Positions 42,087 to 51,048 of a DNA stretch of 64,000 nucleotides are shown piece after piece. Position 1 is the first letter of the stretch; every line of letters begins with the position of its first letter. The notes beneath the pieces were generated by a model. The model ran no database searches. It saw only the letters and a list, made by a program, of their open reading frames with translations, and was not told the origin of the DNA. Made by a program: the position numbers and the translations under genes. Origin of the DNA: JAEZBP01 sp963832725 (GTDB lineage: Bacteria > Myxococcota_A > Polyangia > Polyangiales > Sandaracinaceae); contig CAWHVG010000007.1 of assembly GCA_963832725.1 (NCBI GenBank), positions 186,001 through 250,000 of the forward strand, written 5' to 3'.

Positions 42087-43233
42087 GGCGCCCTCATCCC
42101 CGCCCACGCGTCTGCCGGCAGCGCGGTGGTGAGCGCGAAGAGCAGCGCGTCGCCGATGGGTCCGCCGAGCGCGTAGTGCAGTCCGTCATCGTCGACCGGC
42201 CCGCCGAAGAGCGCCGCGGTGGCGTAGAGGCCCTCGAACGCGTCGCGATCGCCGTGGACGCGGGCCAGCGCGATGGAGAAGCCGGTCACACTCACGCCCT
42301 GACCGAGCACGACGGGGCCCGAGTCGACATCGCCGAAGCCGCCCTGCCCCGGCAGGTACTCGCGCACCGTGCCGAAGCCGAAGAACGAGCGTGCGAGGTG
42401 CTCGTGGATCGAATTGATGGAGCGACGCGCGAGAGCTTCGGATCGGCGAACGAGAGAAAGTACGCCGCGAGCGCGGTGCCCGAGCCGCGCGGGAGATCCG
42501 TCGGTACGCCGTCCTCGGGCCGGATCGACTGGTGCAGGAGACCGGAGCGCGGGTCGCGGTAGCGCTCGATGGCCGCGCTGGCTCGCTCGCGGAGCGCTTC
42601 GTGGTCTTGTCCCGTCGCGCGGTCGTGCACCCCGAGCGCGCCGAAGAACGCGGCGTTGTCGGTCGGATAGACCTCGCCCGGATAGGTCTCGATCAGACCG
42701 ATCTCGCTCACCGCGAGGCGTGCTGCCAGATGATCGATCACCTGCTGCTCGAGACCGGCGAATCGGCCCCTCGGATCGACGAGCCGGTCGAGCGCCAGCG
42801 CCAGCGCGAGGTAGCCGAGATAGCCGACGTGTGCGCGAGATGTGCCGAGATCGTCGATGGGATCCGTCCCCCACGCTTCGGCGTCGAAGAGTCGCGCCCG
42901 CCGCTCCGTGAGCAGGGTCAGGCAGCGCTCCATCTTTCGCGCGTAGCTCTCGCGGAGCTCGGGATGCGAGAGCGCCACCTGCGCATAGCCGAGCGTGCTC
43001 ATCATCCGGGTGGCGAAGAGCCACTCGCCGTCGAAGCGCGGGTCGCCGGTCGCGAAGTCCCCGCGGCCGAGCTCGGCGTCGGTCCAACGATCCACGCCCT
43101 CGGCCAGCTCTCGCTGCGCCTCGATCTCGCCGTCGTAGAGCGCGCCGGCGTTCCTGCCGTGCCACCACGCCAGGCCGCTCACCGCGAGTGGCAGCGCGAC
43201 GACGAAGGCGAGGGCGGGCACGGCGCGACGCAC
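42083..43233 (-). CDS. Membrane-anchored alpha-barrel-like protein, frameshifted
   Basis: GTG 43233 opens a signal-anchor (PALAFVVALPLAVSGLAWW). The following helical repeats (LALALALDRLVDPRGRFAG, YPGEVYPTDNAAFFGALGVH, YRDPRSGLLHQSIRPEDGVP) resemble (alpha/alpha)6-barrel proteins, perhaps of the linalool dehydratase/isomerase-like group; this is weak. After FLSFADPKLSRVA the frame breaks (about 42417-42445); adding one base joins it to SINSIHEHLARSFFGFGTVR and on to stop 42083. It is coupled to the small membrane protein downstream. Confidence 0.6.
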
Positions 43234-43335
43234 GGGAAAGAGTACGGCTCGGGACGCCGACCTGCTTCCCGTGCTCGGCCGCGCCGTCTCGAGAGCGGGC
43301 CGAACGGTTCGCAGCGGGGGCCGAGCGGCGTTCCT

Positions 43336-44211
43336 TCAGCGGTCGTCGGGCCCCTGTTCGTGGCAGGTCGCGCATGCCCGCGGGCCCGTCGCGAAGAAGA
43401 CGGGCGGGTCGTCGCTCGGATCGTCGTTGGTGAGCTGCACGGCGCGCGCCTCGGCGCTCTCGGTCCACTGGACGAACACTGCGCGGTAGGGCCAGGTCGC
43501 CGCGTTGGGCATCGTGAGCGCGCGCGCGTAGGAGCGGCGGCCGCCCTCGACGTCGCCGAGCCGCACCCGCAGATCGCCGAGCGTCGTGTGGAAGCCCTCC
43601 GCGCCGTGTGGGAAGAGCGGCGAGAGACGGCACGTGTACGAGGTCCCGTCGCCGCAGTCCTCGATCGCTTCGAGCGGGCCGAGCACGCGCTGCGGATAGC
43701 CGCTCGAGAGCGGCATTCGGGCGAGCGTGATGGCGGCGAGGAAGGGTGTGAAACGCGGATCGCGCGCGCTGGCCTCGAGCAGCGCATCCCGCGGCTCGCT
43801 CAGGTCGCGGCCACGCGATTTGGCGGCCTGGTACGCGAAGAACGCGCGCCAGCCCGCCGCGCTGGTGTCCGAGGGATCGAGCTCCACCGCGCGATCGAAC
43901 GCCCGCGAAGCCCGGATGGCGTAGGGCAGCTCGCGCGTGCGGATCAACGCGTGCATGTTCGCCAGCGCGTACCAGAGCCGCGCTCGCGCGTTGTTCGGCT
44001 CGGCCTCGACGGCGCCGGCGAGCGCGGCGATGGCGCGCGGCTCGAGGTCCTGTTCACCGTTGAGCACCCGCGCGAAGAGAGCCATCGCCGTGGGCGCGTC
44101 CGCCTCGATGGCCGGCACGCGCAGCCACCACCAGAGCCCGACCGCGGCGGCGCCGATCACGACCACCAGCAGCACGGCCGCGATCGAGACGCGGCGCTTC
44201 CACTTCGACAT
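43336..44211 (-). CDS. Membrane-anchored TPR protein with C-terminal CxxCH
   Basis: A 291-residue protein from ATG 44211. An N-terminal membrane helix (VSIAAVLLVVVIGAAAVGLW) is followed by helical repeats of TPR type (LAGAVEAEPNNARARLWYAL, SRAFDRAVELDPSDTSAAGW, GDLRVRLGDVEGGRRSYARA). The last residues are ACATCHEQGPDDR, a CxxCH motif for one covalent heme. A periplasmic c-type heme at the very C-terminus of a TPR protein is unusual. It is 10 bp downstream of the DUF2293 gene on the same strand. Confidence 0.75.
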   Translation of the reverse strand: MSKWKRRVSIAAVLLVVVIGAAAVGLWWWLRVPAIEADAPTAMALFARVLNGEQDLEPRAIAALAGAVEAEPNNARARLWYALANMHALIRTRELPYAIRASRAFDRAVELDPSDTSAAGWRAFFAYQAAKSRGRDLSEPRDALLEASARDPRFTPFLAAITLARMPLSSGYPQRVLGPLEAIEDCGDGTSYTCRLSPLFPHGAEGFHTTLGDLRVRLGDVEGGRRSYARALTMPNAATWPYRAVFVQWTESAEARAVQLTNDDPSDDPPVFFATGPRACATCHEQGPDDR

Positions 44212-44221
44212 CCGCAGGCTT

Positions 44222-44944
44222 CTAAGGCCGGCGTCGCGAATCGCCATCGTTCACGAGCGCGTCCAACGGGTCCGCGAGGCCGCGCTCGAGGAGGCAGCGC
44301 GCGGGGTCGACGCGCTCGCCGCGGCGGTAGACCTCGAGCAGCTCGCGGGAGCGGGCGGCGAGCATGCGGCGGACCTCGCGGCGCATGCCCTTCACGCGCG
44401 GGATGGGCATGGAGTCGTAGGCTGTCGTCTGGTGCCGGAGCCAGGCGATGGTCGCCGCTTCCGCGCGGCGCTCGACCGGGATCCGCTTGGTGCGCGCGAC
44501 GGTGCCGCTGCCGACCGGGGTGGCGTGGGCCGCGATCGCCGCCGCCAGCCGCGTGGCCAGCTCGTCGTGGACGGGCGCGAAGCCCAAGAAGCGCTTCACC
44601 GCCTCCTCGAAGCTCTCGGCGTACTGCGCTTCCTGCGCCGCGCGGCGCTTGCGACCGGCCTCGAGCTTGCGGGTGTAGGCCGGGTCGGCGCGCTCGGTCT
44701 CCAGCTCGGCGCGGATGCGCTCGATGCGCTCGGCGGGCGCGTAGACGCCGCGCGAGAAGACCTTGCGGCCGCGCTTCTCCTTGACCGTCCAGCTCGCCCC
44801 TGCCGCTTTCACGCGGCGGGTCAACGCCGCATCGCCGGGCGGGAGCAGCGCCCAGCCGTCGGGGACGCGGAGGATCTCGCCTTCTTGGGTGCGCACGGTG
44901 CGCAGCTCGGGCCCGGGGGCGACTTCGCGGTTCGTCTCGCTCAT
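44222..44944 (-). CDS. DUF2293-domain protein
   Basis: A 240-residue protein starting at ATG 44944. The central part (RRAEAATIAWLRHQTTAYDS, MPIPRVKGMRREVRRMLAAR) is the DUF2293 signature, a short basic helical domain of unknown function. The N-terminal part is charged (WTVKEKRGRKVFSRGVYAP). It lacks signal and membrane segments and may bind nucleic acid, given its many Arg/Lys, but this is unproven. Confidence 0.82.
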   Translation of the reverse strand: MSETNREVAPGPELRTVRTQEGEILRVPDGWALLPPGDAALTRRVKAAGASWTVKEKRGRKVFSRGVYAPAERIERIRAELETERADPAYTRKLEAGRKRRAAQEAQYAESFEEAVKRFLGFAPVHDELATRLAAAIAAHATPVGSGTVARTKRIPVERRAEAATIAWLRHQTTAYDSMPIPRVKGMRREVRRMLAARSRELLEVYRRGERVDPARCLLERGLADPLDALVNDGDSRRRP

Positions 44945-45141
44945 CGCGCGAGAGATAGCAGCTCCCGACGAGAGCTCGAATCCGTCGTTGCGGCGCCGCC
45001 CTCGTGAACCGGAGCGCGGCAACGTCGATGGCTCCTCTCCGCCCTCGCGGCCGATGAAGGAAGGCGCGGCGCCGCGAGCCGCTCGGAAGGGTCGCGGTCC
45101 CGCCGCTGGAGGCGCCGGAGCGCGAACGGACCGCTGCGCGT

Positions 45142-45420
45142 TCAATCGGTGATGTGCGGCCCCGGCTCTTCGCAGTCGAGAATCTCGACCCGCTCCACAT
45201 CGCTCACGCAGAACGCGCCGTAGCGGGATCGGGCCTCGCACCTGTTGTCCGATGCGCGAAGGCGGCGTCGAGAGTCCCGCTTCTGCGAGCTGTGTCTGCA
45301 TCGTGCCGTCCCAGGGACCGGTGAAGCGAACGGCGCAGCGGATGGTCGAGTCCCAGGCGCGGCTCAGCTCGTTCGGGACGTTCCAGCGGGTGAGCGCAAC
45401 GGCGGGGCGATCGCATGCGA
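45142..45420 (-). pseudogene. Remnant of a hypothetical protein gene in two frames
   Basis: Two stretches with strong protein character lie on the minus strand in different frames. The first (about 45420-45270) encodes RPAVALTRWNVPNELSRAWD and AVRFTGPWDGTMQTQLAEAG; the second ends at stop 45142 with SDNRCEARSRYGAFCVSDVE and ILDCEEPGPHITD. No start codon is found in the first frame, so at least two lesions would be needed. The rest of the 539-bp gap (44945-45141 and 45421-45483) shows no gene apart from the ribosome site of the next one. Confidence 0.4.
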
Positions 45421-45483
45421 GAGCGGATTGCCGCGCTTGCGAGAGATCATCCCATCTGCCACGGAGAGCGTGGGAGGATTGAC

Positions 45484-46422
45484 ATGACTTTGCTTTGGAA
45501 TCGGGCGGCGGGCGCGCTGGCGCTCGTGCTGGGCGCTTCGTGCGCGGGAATGACCTCGAACGATGGTGACGCGGGCATGTCGGACGGTGGCGCCGCGGAC
45601 GCCGCGCCCGTGACCATCGATGGCGGGCCGGACGGCGCCGTGGTCGAGATGGACGCCGGCCCGACGGACGTTCCCGACGCGAGCGCGGTCGACGGGCCGA
45701 GCGGCGGCATCATCGTGGTGCGCGCGCTCGGCGAAGGCGTCGGCCTCGAGGCCGAGGCCTACGCTTCGTCGTCCGGGCCGCTCTCGATCGTTCCCACGGC
45801 CGGGACGGGCTGCGTGATCACGCCCCATTCGGCGGCCGGCTCGCGCGTGGTCACGGCGACCGACCTCGATCTCGGCTCCTCGCTCACCCTCGAGGTCGGC
45901 TCGACGACGCTCTCCGCCCCCGTGGGGAGCATCGCTTCGTCGCCGCCGGGAATCCGAACGCTGGCGGCCGACGAGGCGCTGCAGATCGAGCACGAAGGCA
46001 CCATCTTCGCCTACAGCGCCAGCCAGGCGTTGGCGACCCAGCCCTTCGGTCTCGACTGGACCATCACCGCCGCCGGCTCGAGCGCCGTCCCGGCGGGCGT
46101 GATCGCGTCCTCGACGCTGCCGGGGCGGGTCACGCAGGCCGGAGCGCTCACGACGCCCGGCTCCATCACGGCCGGCTCACCGGCCGAGCTCGCCTGGACC
46201 GGCGGTGAGGGCGCGCAGGTCTTCCACATCTACGCGGCGGGCGACGACGCCGCGGCCGACTGCTACGCCGCGTCGGACGCGACGAGCTTCGTGCTCACCG
46301 GCGACGTGACGGCCGCGCTCGGGGCACACGCGTACGGTCAGGTCTCGGCCCAGAGCTTCCACGTGGTCGACATCGGCGGGAGCCAGGTGCTGGTCATCGA
46401 TCAGTCGGACAACCTGGACTGA
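45484..46422 (+). CDS. Lipoprotein with beta-rich C-terminal domains
   Basis: A 312-residue protein starting at ATG 45484, with GGGAGGA 6 bp upstream; the upstream open frame is not coding. The signal ends in lipobox GASC. A Gly/Asp/Ala linker (DGDAGMSDGGAADAAPVTID) is followed by two beta-rich domains of about 110 residues (IIVVRALGEGVGLEAEAYAS; DWTITAAGSSAVPAGVIAS) with one Cys each, CVITPHSAAG and CYAASDATSF. Not a family I can name. Confidence 0.8.
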   Translation: MTLLWNRAAGALALVLGASCAGMTSNDGDAGMSDGGAADAAPVTIDGGPDGAVVEMDAGPTDVPDASAVDGPSGGIIVVRALGEGVGLEAEAYASSSGPLSIVPTAGTGCVITPHSAAGSRVVTATDLDLGSSLTLEVGSTTLSAPVGSIASSPPGIRTLAADEALQIEHEGTIFAYSASQALATQPFGLDWTITAAGSSAVPAGVIASSTLPGRVTQAGALTTPGSITAGSPAELAWTGGEGAQVFHIYAAGDDAAADCYAASDATSFVLTGDVTAALGAHAYGQVSAQSFHVVDIGGSQVLVIDQSDNLD

Positions 46423-46535
46423 GCGTATCAGGAGCGTTCGCGCTGCGCGGCGTCGGCGTGCAAGGCCTCGTCGAAGCTCTCGGGGAGCTCGACAAACGCA
46501 CGCCGAGCAAGCCTGGCGAGTAAGGTCGGTCGCCG

Positions 46536-47867
46536 TCAGGGCAGGAGGTAGGTGAAAACGCGGGCGTTCACGGTGATCTGCCACCCGTTCACGCTCACCG
46601 CGTCGCCGGCGCGAGAGCCGTCCCAGAAGCTCGGCCACGCCAGCCGGATGCGCGCGTCGAGAAGGGGACCGCGGCGCGAGCCCGGGATGGTGGTCCCGGC
46701 GTAGAAGCCGAGCGGGATCTGCGGCTGATCGAGCGCGCCTGCCGGCAGCACGGCGCCGCTCTCCACGCCGAGGTAGCCGTACTTCGTGATCTGCACCGCG
46801 ACGCCGAGCGGGATGCTCAGCCCGACCTGCACGCGCGGATGCGAGAGGAGCAGGGTGGCGATCGGCGGCGCGAGATCGATCCGCACGTAGTCGCCGAGGT
46901 GCAGCCGCACGCGGAGCGCGAGATCGAGCTGCCCGAACCCCGAGTCGCGTGAACGGGCCAGCGGATGGGCGAGTGGGAGCGGCTCCTGGGTCCCCGCGCC
47001 GGACAGGACGGGGATGGCGAAGTTCGCGTAGAGCGCGACCTCGATCACGTCGTCGCCGTAGAGCCGCAGCGTCGACGACACGGCCGGATCCTCGTAGCGC
47101 GGCGAAGGATCGAGCTGCAGCGGCAGCGCCATCAGCGTGATCTGCCAGAAGTCGAAGATGCCGTAGGTCAGCCCGGCGCCGAGCTGGGTGGTGGAGTTGC
47201 CGAGCGCGAGGTCGTTGGTCACCGCGAGGTCGAGGGTCGGCACCAGCATGCCGGACAGGTACGTGAGCGGCTGACGCACGTGGCGCTGCGGGTAGCGGCG
47301 GGGATCGTCCACGTCCAAGAAGCGCGTGGGCGGCGTGCGCTCTGGTTCCGTCCGAGGTCGGTAGATGCCCTGCGTGCCCGGCAGGCGCTCCTCGGACGGG
47401 CGCTCCTGGTTCGCGCACACCTCGAGGTGCGCGCAGCCCGAGTCGGCGCAATCGACGCGGCCGTCCCCGTCGTCGTCTTCGCCGTTTTGGCAGCGGGCCG
47501 GGGTGCTCTCCGAGGGCCTGTGCCCGACGCAGAAGATGAGCTGCCGGCAGCTCGCGTCGTCGCAGTCGACCGTGCCGTCTCCGTCGTCGTCCACACCGTT
47601 CTGACAGAGCCGCGGAGTGTTCTCGACTCCGCCGCCGGGTGGACAGCTCGGGTGGCCCACACAGTCCGGGTCGCCGCAGTCGGCGAAGCTGTCGCCGTCG
47701 TCGTCCGCGTCGTTGTCGCAGTTCTCCGCGAGCTGCGCCCGCGCCACCGAGGGCAGGAGAAAGAAGAGCAGGAGCGCCCAAGCCCCGTGTCCTCGGCGGC
47801 GATCGCGACGCCCTGCAGCGAGCGCGCCCTTCGAGATGCCGTGCCGAGGCCGCGAACGTATGGCCAT
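46536..47867 (-). CDS. Outer-membrane beta-barrel protein with Asp/Cys repeats
   Basis: A 443-residue protein, start ATG 47867 (ATG 47921 possible). An Arg-rich n-region and signal peptide (ALLLFFLLPSVARAQ) precede three Cys/Asp repeats (CDNDADDDGDSFADCGDPDC, CQNGVDDDGDGTVDCDDASC, CQNGEDDDGDGRVDCADSGC) that could bind calcium. From residue 190 the sequence alternates like a transmembrane barrel (LDLAVTNDLALGNSTTQLGA, FAIPVLSGAG, VNGWQITVNARVFTYLLP) and ends in a Pro after an aromatic-rich strand. Function unknown, probably an outer-membrane channel or anchor. Confidence 0.75.
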   Translation of the reverse strand: MAIRSRPRHGISKGALAAGRRDRRRGHGAWALLLFFLLPSVARAQLAENCDNDADDDGDSFADCGDPDCVGHPSCPPGGGVENTPRLCQNGVDDDGDGTVDCDDASCRQLIFCVGHRPSESTPARCQNGEDDDGDGRVDCADSGCAHLEVCANQERPSEERLPGTQGIYRPRTEPERTPPTRFLDVDDPRRYPQRHVRQPLTYLSGMLVPTLDLAVTNDLALGNSTTQLGAGLTYGIFDFWQITLMALPLQLDPSPRYEDPAVSSTLRLYGDDVIEVALYANFAIPVLSGAGTQEPLPLAHPLARSRDSGFGQLDLALRVRLHLGDYVRIDLAPPIATLLLSHPRVQVGLSIPLGVAVQITKYGYLGVESGAVLPAGALDQPQIPLGFYAGTTIPGSRRGPLLDARIRLAWPSFWDGSRAGDAVSVNGWQITVNARVFTYLLP

Positions 47868-48045
47868 CGCTCGACCATTCGCGTCACGATCTCCGCCTCG
47901 CACTTCCAGCCGGCGCATCACAGCCGCGATGCTACCTCATCGCCGCGCCGTCCCGGCGGACAGGCGGCTCGGATCTCGCGGTGGCTTCTCGATCTCGAGG
48001 TGATCGCCGTTGGGCCGACGAGCGGCCCGGGTTCCGGCGAGCGTG

Positions 48046-49717
48046 TCAGGCGCGGGCGCTGCGGCGGCCGCGGGCTTCGGGAGGCAGCCAGCGCCGGAAG
48101 CGCACGTTCGGGTCGCGGGGATCGCGGCGGCGGACGGCGTCCTCGAACTTCGCCGCGAGCGGCGCCGCCACCTCGACCGTCGAGCTCTCGGGTGCGATGC
48201 GGATGGCGCCGATGTCGGTGCGGCTGACCCGCCCGCGACGGCAGACCAGCGCCAGAAGACGCCGCGGGTCGGCCCCTCGGCGCGCGCCCCAGCTCACCTG
48301 GAAGGTGACGAATTCACCGTCTTCGTTGCGAGAGGTGCCGGGCCTGCCGGGCTTCTCGTCGCGCTCGCGGCGCGGGCGCACGGCATCCAGCGAGACCTGA
48401 GGGATCATGCGCGGCGCGCACGGACCGTGGTGCGAGAGCTGCGACAAGAGATGTGCGACCACGTCCGTCGCGTCGCTCTCCGCCAGGAGCCGCTCCGCCA
48501 ACGCGCGCGGGCCTCCCTCCGACTCGCCGGCTTCCCGAGCCCGCGCGATCAGCCGCTCGTCCGCCGCTTCGCGGATCTCGTCGGCCGTGGGCGCCACGGC
48601 GAAGCGTGCCTTCACGCCCGCCTCGCGGAAGAGCAGCTCGGCCCGGCGGCGCGAGCGCGGCGGCACCAAGAGCACGTTCTCCCCCTGGCGTCCTGCCCGG
48701 CCGGTGCGGCCGCCCCGATGCGTGAAGACGTCGGCGTTCTGCGGCGGGTCGACCTGGATGACCCGCGCGATGTCCGACACGTCCAGCCCGCGCGCCGCCA
48801 CGTCGGTCGCCACCAGCACCTGGAGCATCCCGCTCCGGAACTCCTCGAACGCTTTTGTGCGCTCGCGGTGGGTCATCTCGCCGCTGAGCGCACGGACCGG
48901 GAAGCCCTGCTCGCTCAGGAAGCTCGCCAGAGCATGCGTGTCGGCCCGCGTCCGCATGAAGACGAGCGTCTTGTCGTCCGGGTGCCGCAACAGCAGGTTC
49001 ACCACCACGTCCGCGCGGTGTCGCGACTCCACCAGCATGGCGACGTGGTCGATGTCGTCGTTCGGCGCGCCGAGCGGCGTGCCGTGGATCCACGTCGGTT
49101 CGCGCTGCAGTCGGTCCGCGATCGCCATGACGCGGTCGCCGAAGGTCGCCGAGACGAGGTGCGAGCGGCGCTCCTCGGGCGCGAAGCCGAGGATGGCGTC
49201 GAGCTCATCCTCGAACCCCATGTCGAGCATCTCGTCGGCCTCGTCGAGCACCAGCGCGCTCAACCCCTCGAGCGAGAGGCTGCCGCGACGCAGATGATCG
49301 AGCAGCCGTCCCGGCGTGCCGACCACCACCGCCGGCTGGCGCCGCAAGCGGGAGAGCTCGTCGTCGACCGAAGCCCCGCCCGTCACGCCGACCACGCCGG
49401 CGCGCCACGACGCATAGAGCCAGGTCAGCTCGCCGGCGAGCTGAGTCGCCAGCTCGCGGGTGGGCGCCACGAGGAGGGCCGTCGGCTGCGCTGCCTTACC
49501 ATTGCCGCGGTTGTGCGCGAGCACACTCTCGGCCAGCACGAGGCCCACCGCGACGGTCTTCCCCGACCCGGTCTGCGACGAGATGCGCAGAATCCCGTCC
49601 TTCCAGCGCGGGATCGAGCACCGCGCTCTGGATGGGGGTGAGCCGTTCGAAACCGCGGGCGTGGAGCACCGCGTCGAGGCCCAACGGCGCGGCCTCGAGA
49701 GAAAACTGCTCGGACAT
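48046..49717 (-). CDS. DEAD-box RNA helicase with DbpA-like RNA-binding domain, frameshifted
   Basis: ATG 49717 opens the true N-terminus (MSEQFSLEAAPLGLDAVLHA, Q-motif RGFERLTPIQSAVL). The frame breaks at GATTCT (49594-49589, minus strand); removing one T gives EGRDLRISSQTGSGKTVAVG and leads into the long second frame. Motifs: TGSGKT, APTRELA, VLDEADEMLDMGF, VSATFGD, ATDVAARGLD and HRGGRTGRAG. The C-terminal 75 residues (FQVSWGARRGADPRRLLALV) match the DbpA RNA-binding domain, which targets 23S rRNA in ribosome assembly. About 557 residues when repaired. Confidence 0.88.
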
Positions 49718-50049
49718 GAAAATCGCTCAACCCTGGTACCGGCGGCCCGAAGTTCGATCCGGTTCTTTTCTGCAGATGACCGTGCGAGCTTCGGGACGAC
49801 GGTACGACACGGGCTCCGAACGAGGCTTCGTGCTGGTGGCACGAAGGGCCGGAAACGGAGCGGAAAGCGCACCTTAGCAGCCCGCGGCGAAAGAGCACCC
49901 CCGAACGGCCCTCGTTTTGGTGCACCGGGTGATCCGGGAAGCTTTCCCCTCGGGTCTCCATGGCGCGGGTGTCGCGATGCACCACATGCGCCGCGAATCT
50001 GCGCGGTGCTCGGCTTCGCGGTGCGCGCCTGGATCGGCTGACGAGCGGC
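49718..50049. other. Gene-free gap upstream of the DEAD-box helicase gene
   Basis: 332 bp with no credible reading frame. It separates two reverse-strand genes and should hold the helicase promoter. It is locally AT-richer than its surroundings (GTTCTTTTCTGCAGATGACC), as expected for an untranslated leader, but I see no defined riboswitch or terminator. Confidence 0.4.
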
Positions 50050-51048
50050 TCAGCCGCGCCAGCTACCGAGGACCCGGAGGTAGTTCCCGCGCTCGAAGGC
50101 CGCCGGATCCGGGCAGTGGGCGAGGCTCATGCTCGCCCGTGCCTGGGCGAGCGACTCGTACTCGTGCTCCTCGAGCCAGCGCGCGAGCTGGTCGCGGGCG
50201 GTGGTGATCACGCCCGGGCCGCCGCGCAAAACCGCCGAGACCATCTGCGTGACGTGCGCGCCGCACATCACGGCCTTGAGCGCGCCCATCGCGTCGTGGA
50301 CGCCGCCCGAGGCGGCCAGCGAGCCGTCGAAGGCGGCGCTGACGATGGCGAGCCAGCGCAGCCGGAGCAGAAGCTCGCTCGGATGGCTCAAGTGCAGGCT
50401 CGGCACCACCTCGAGCGCGTCGACGTCGAGGTCCGGCTGGTAGAAGCGGTTGAAGAGGATCAGCCCGTCGGCGCCGGCCTCGCGGAGCTGGCGCGCGAAG
50501 CTCGCGAGCGCCGTGAAGAAGGGCGAGAGCTTGACCGCGACCGGGATCCCGATGTGGCTCTTCACGGAGCGCACCATGGCCGCGATGCGCGCTTCGAGCG
50601 CCTCTGCCCGCTCCTCGGGGTCGGTCGAGAGCTGGTAGACGTTGAGCTCGAGCGCGCTCGCGCCCGCCTCCTCGAGGAGCCTCGCGAACTCGAGCCAGCC
50701 GCCGTTCGTGGTGCCGTTCAGCGAAGCGACGACCGGCACGTCGACCGCCTCCACGATCCGGCGGAGCTGCTCGAGGTAGCGCTCGGGGCCGAGGGTGAGC
50801 CCTTCCGGTACCGGCAAGAACGAGGTCGCCTCCGCCGACACGTGGCGCAGCCCCTCGAGCGCGTGGTGGGCGGCGAGCTGCTCTTCGAGGAGCTGCTCTT
50901 CGAAGAGCGAGCGCATCACAATCATGGGCGCGCCCGCGTCCTCGAGCCGCCGCACCGTGTCGAGGTCGTCCGCCATCGGGCCGGCGCCGGGCACGATCGG
51001 GTGGGCGAGCTCCAGGCCGAGGTAGGTGGTCGAGAGATCGATGGTCAT
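50050..51048 (-). CDS. Dihydroorotate dehydrogenase-like flavoprotein next to PFOR
   Basis: A 332-residue barrel protein from ATG 51048, which overlaps the nifJ stop (ATGA). It has the DHOD-like start DLSTTYLGLELAHPIVPGAG, the flavin-phosphate region MVSAVLRGGPGVITTAR, ALELNVYQLSTDP and PVAVKLSPFFTALASFAR. The catalytic base residue typical of true PyrD is not clear, so it is probably not the pyrimidine enzyme. Such DHOD-like genes often sit beside nifJ; the reaction is unknown. Confidence 0.85.
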   Translation of the reverse strand: MTIDLSTTYLGLELAHPIVPGAGPMADDLDTVRRLEDAGAPMIVMRSLFEEQLLEEQLAAHHALEGLRHVSAEATSFLPVPEGLTLGPERYLEQLRRIVEAVDVPVVASLNGTTNGGWLEFARLLEEAGASALELNVYQLSTDPEERAEALEARIAAMVRSVKSHIGIPVAVKLSPFFTALASFARQLREAGADGLILFNRFYQPDLDVDALEVVPSLHLSHPSELLLRLRWLAIVSAAFDGSLAASGGVHDAMGALKAVMCGAHVTQMVSAVLRGGPGVITTARDQLARWLEEHEYESLAQARASMSLAHCPDPAAFERGNYLRVLGSWRG

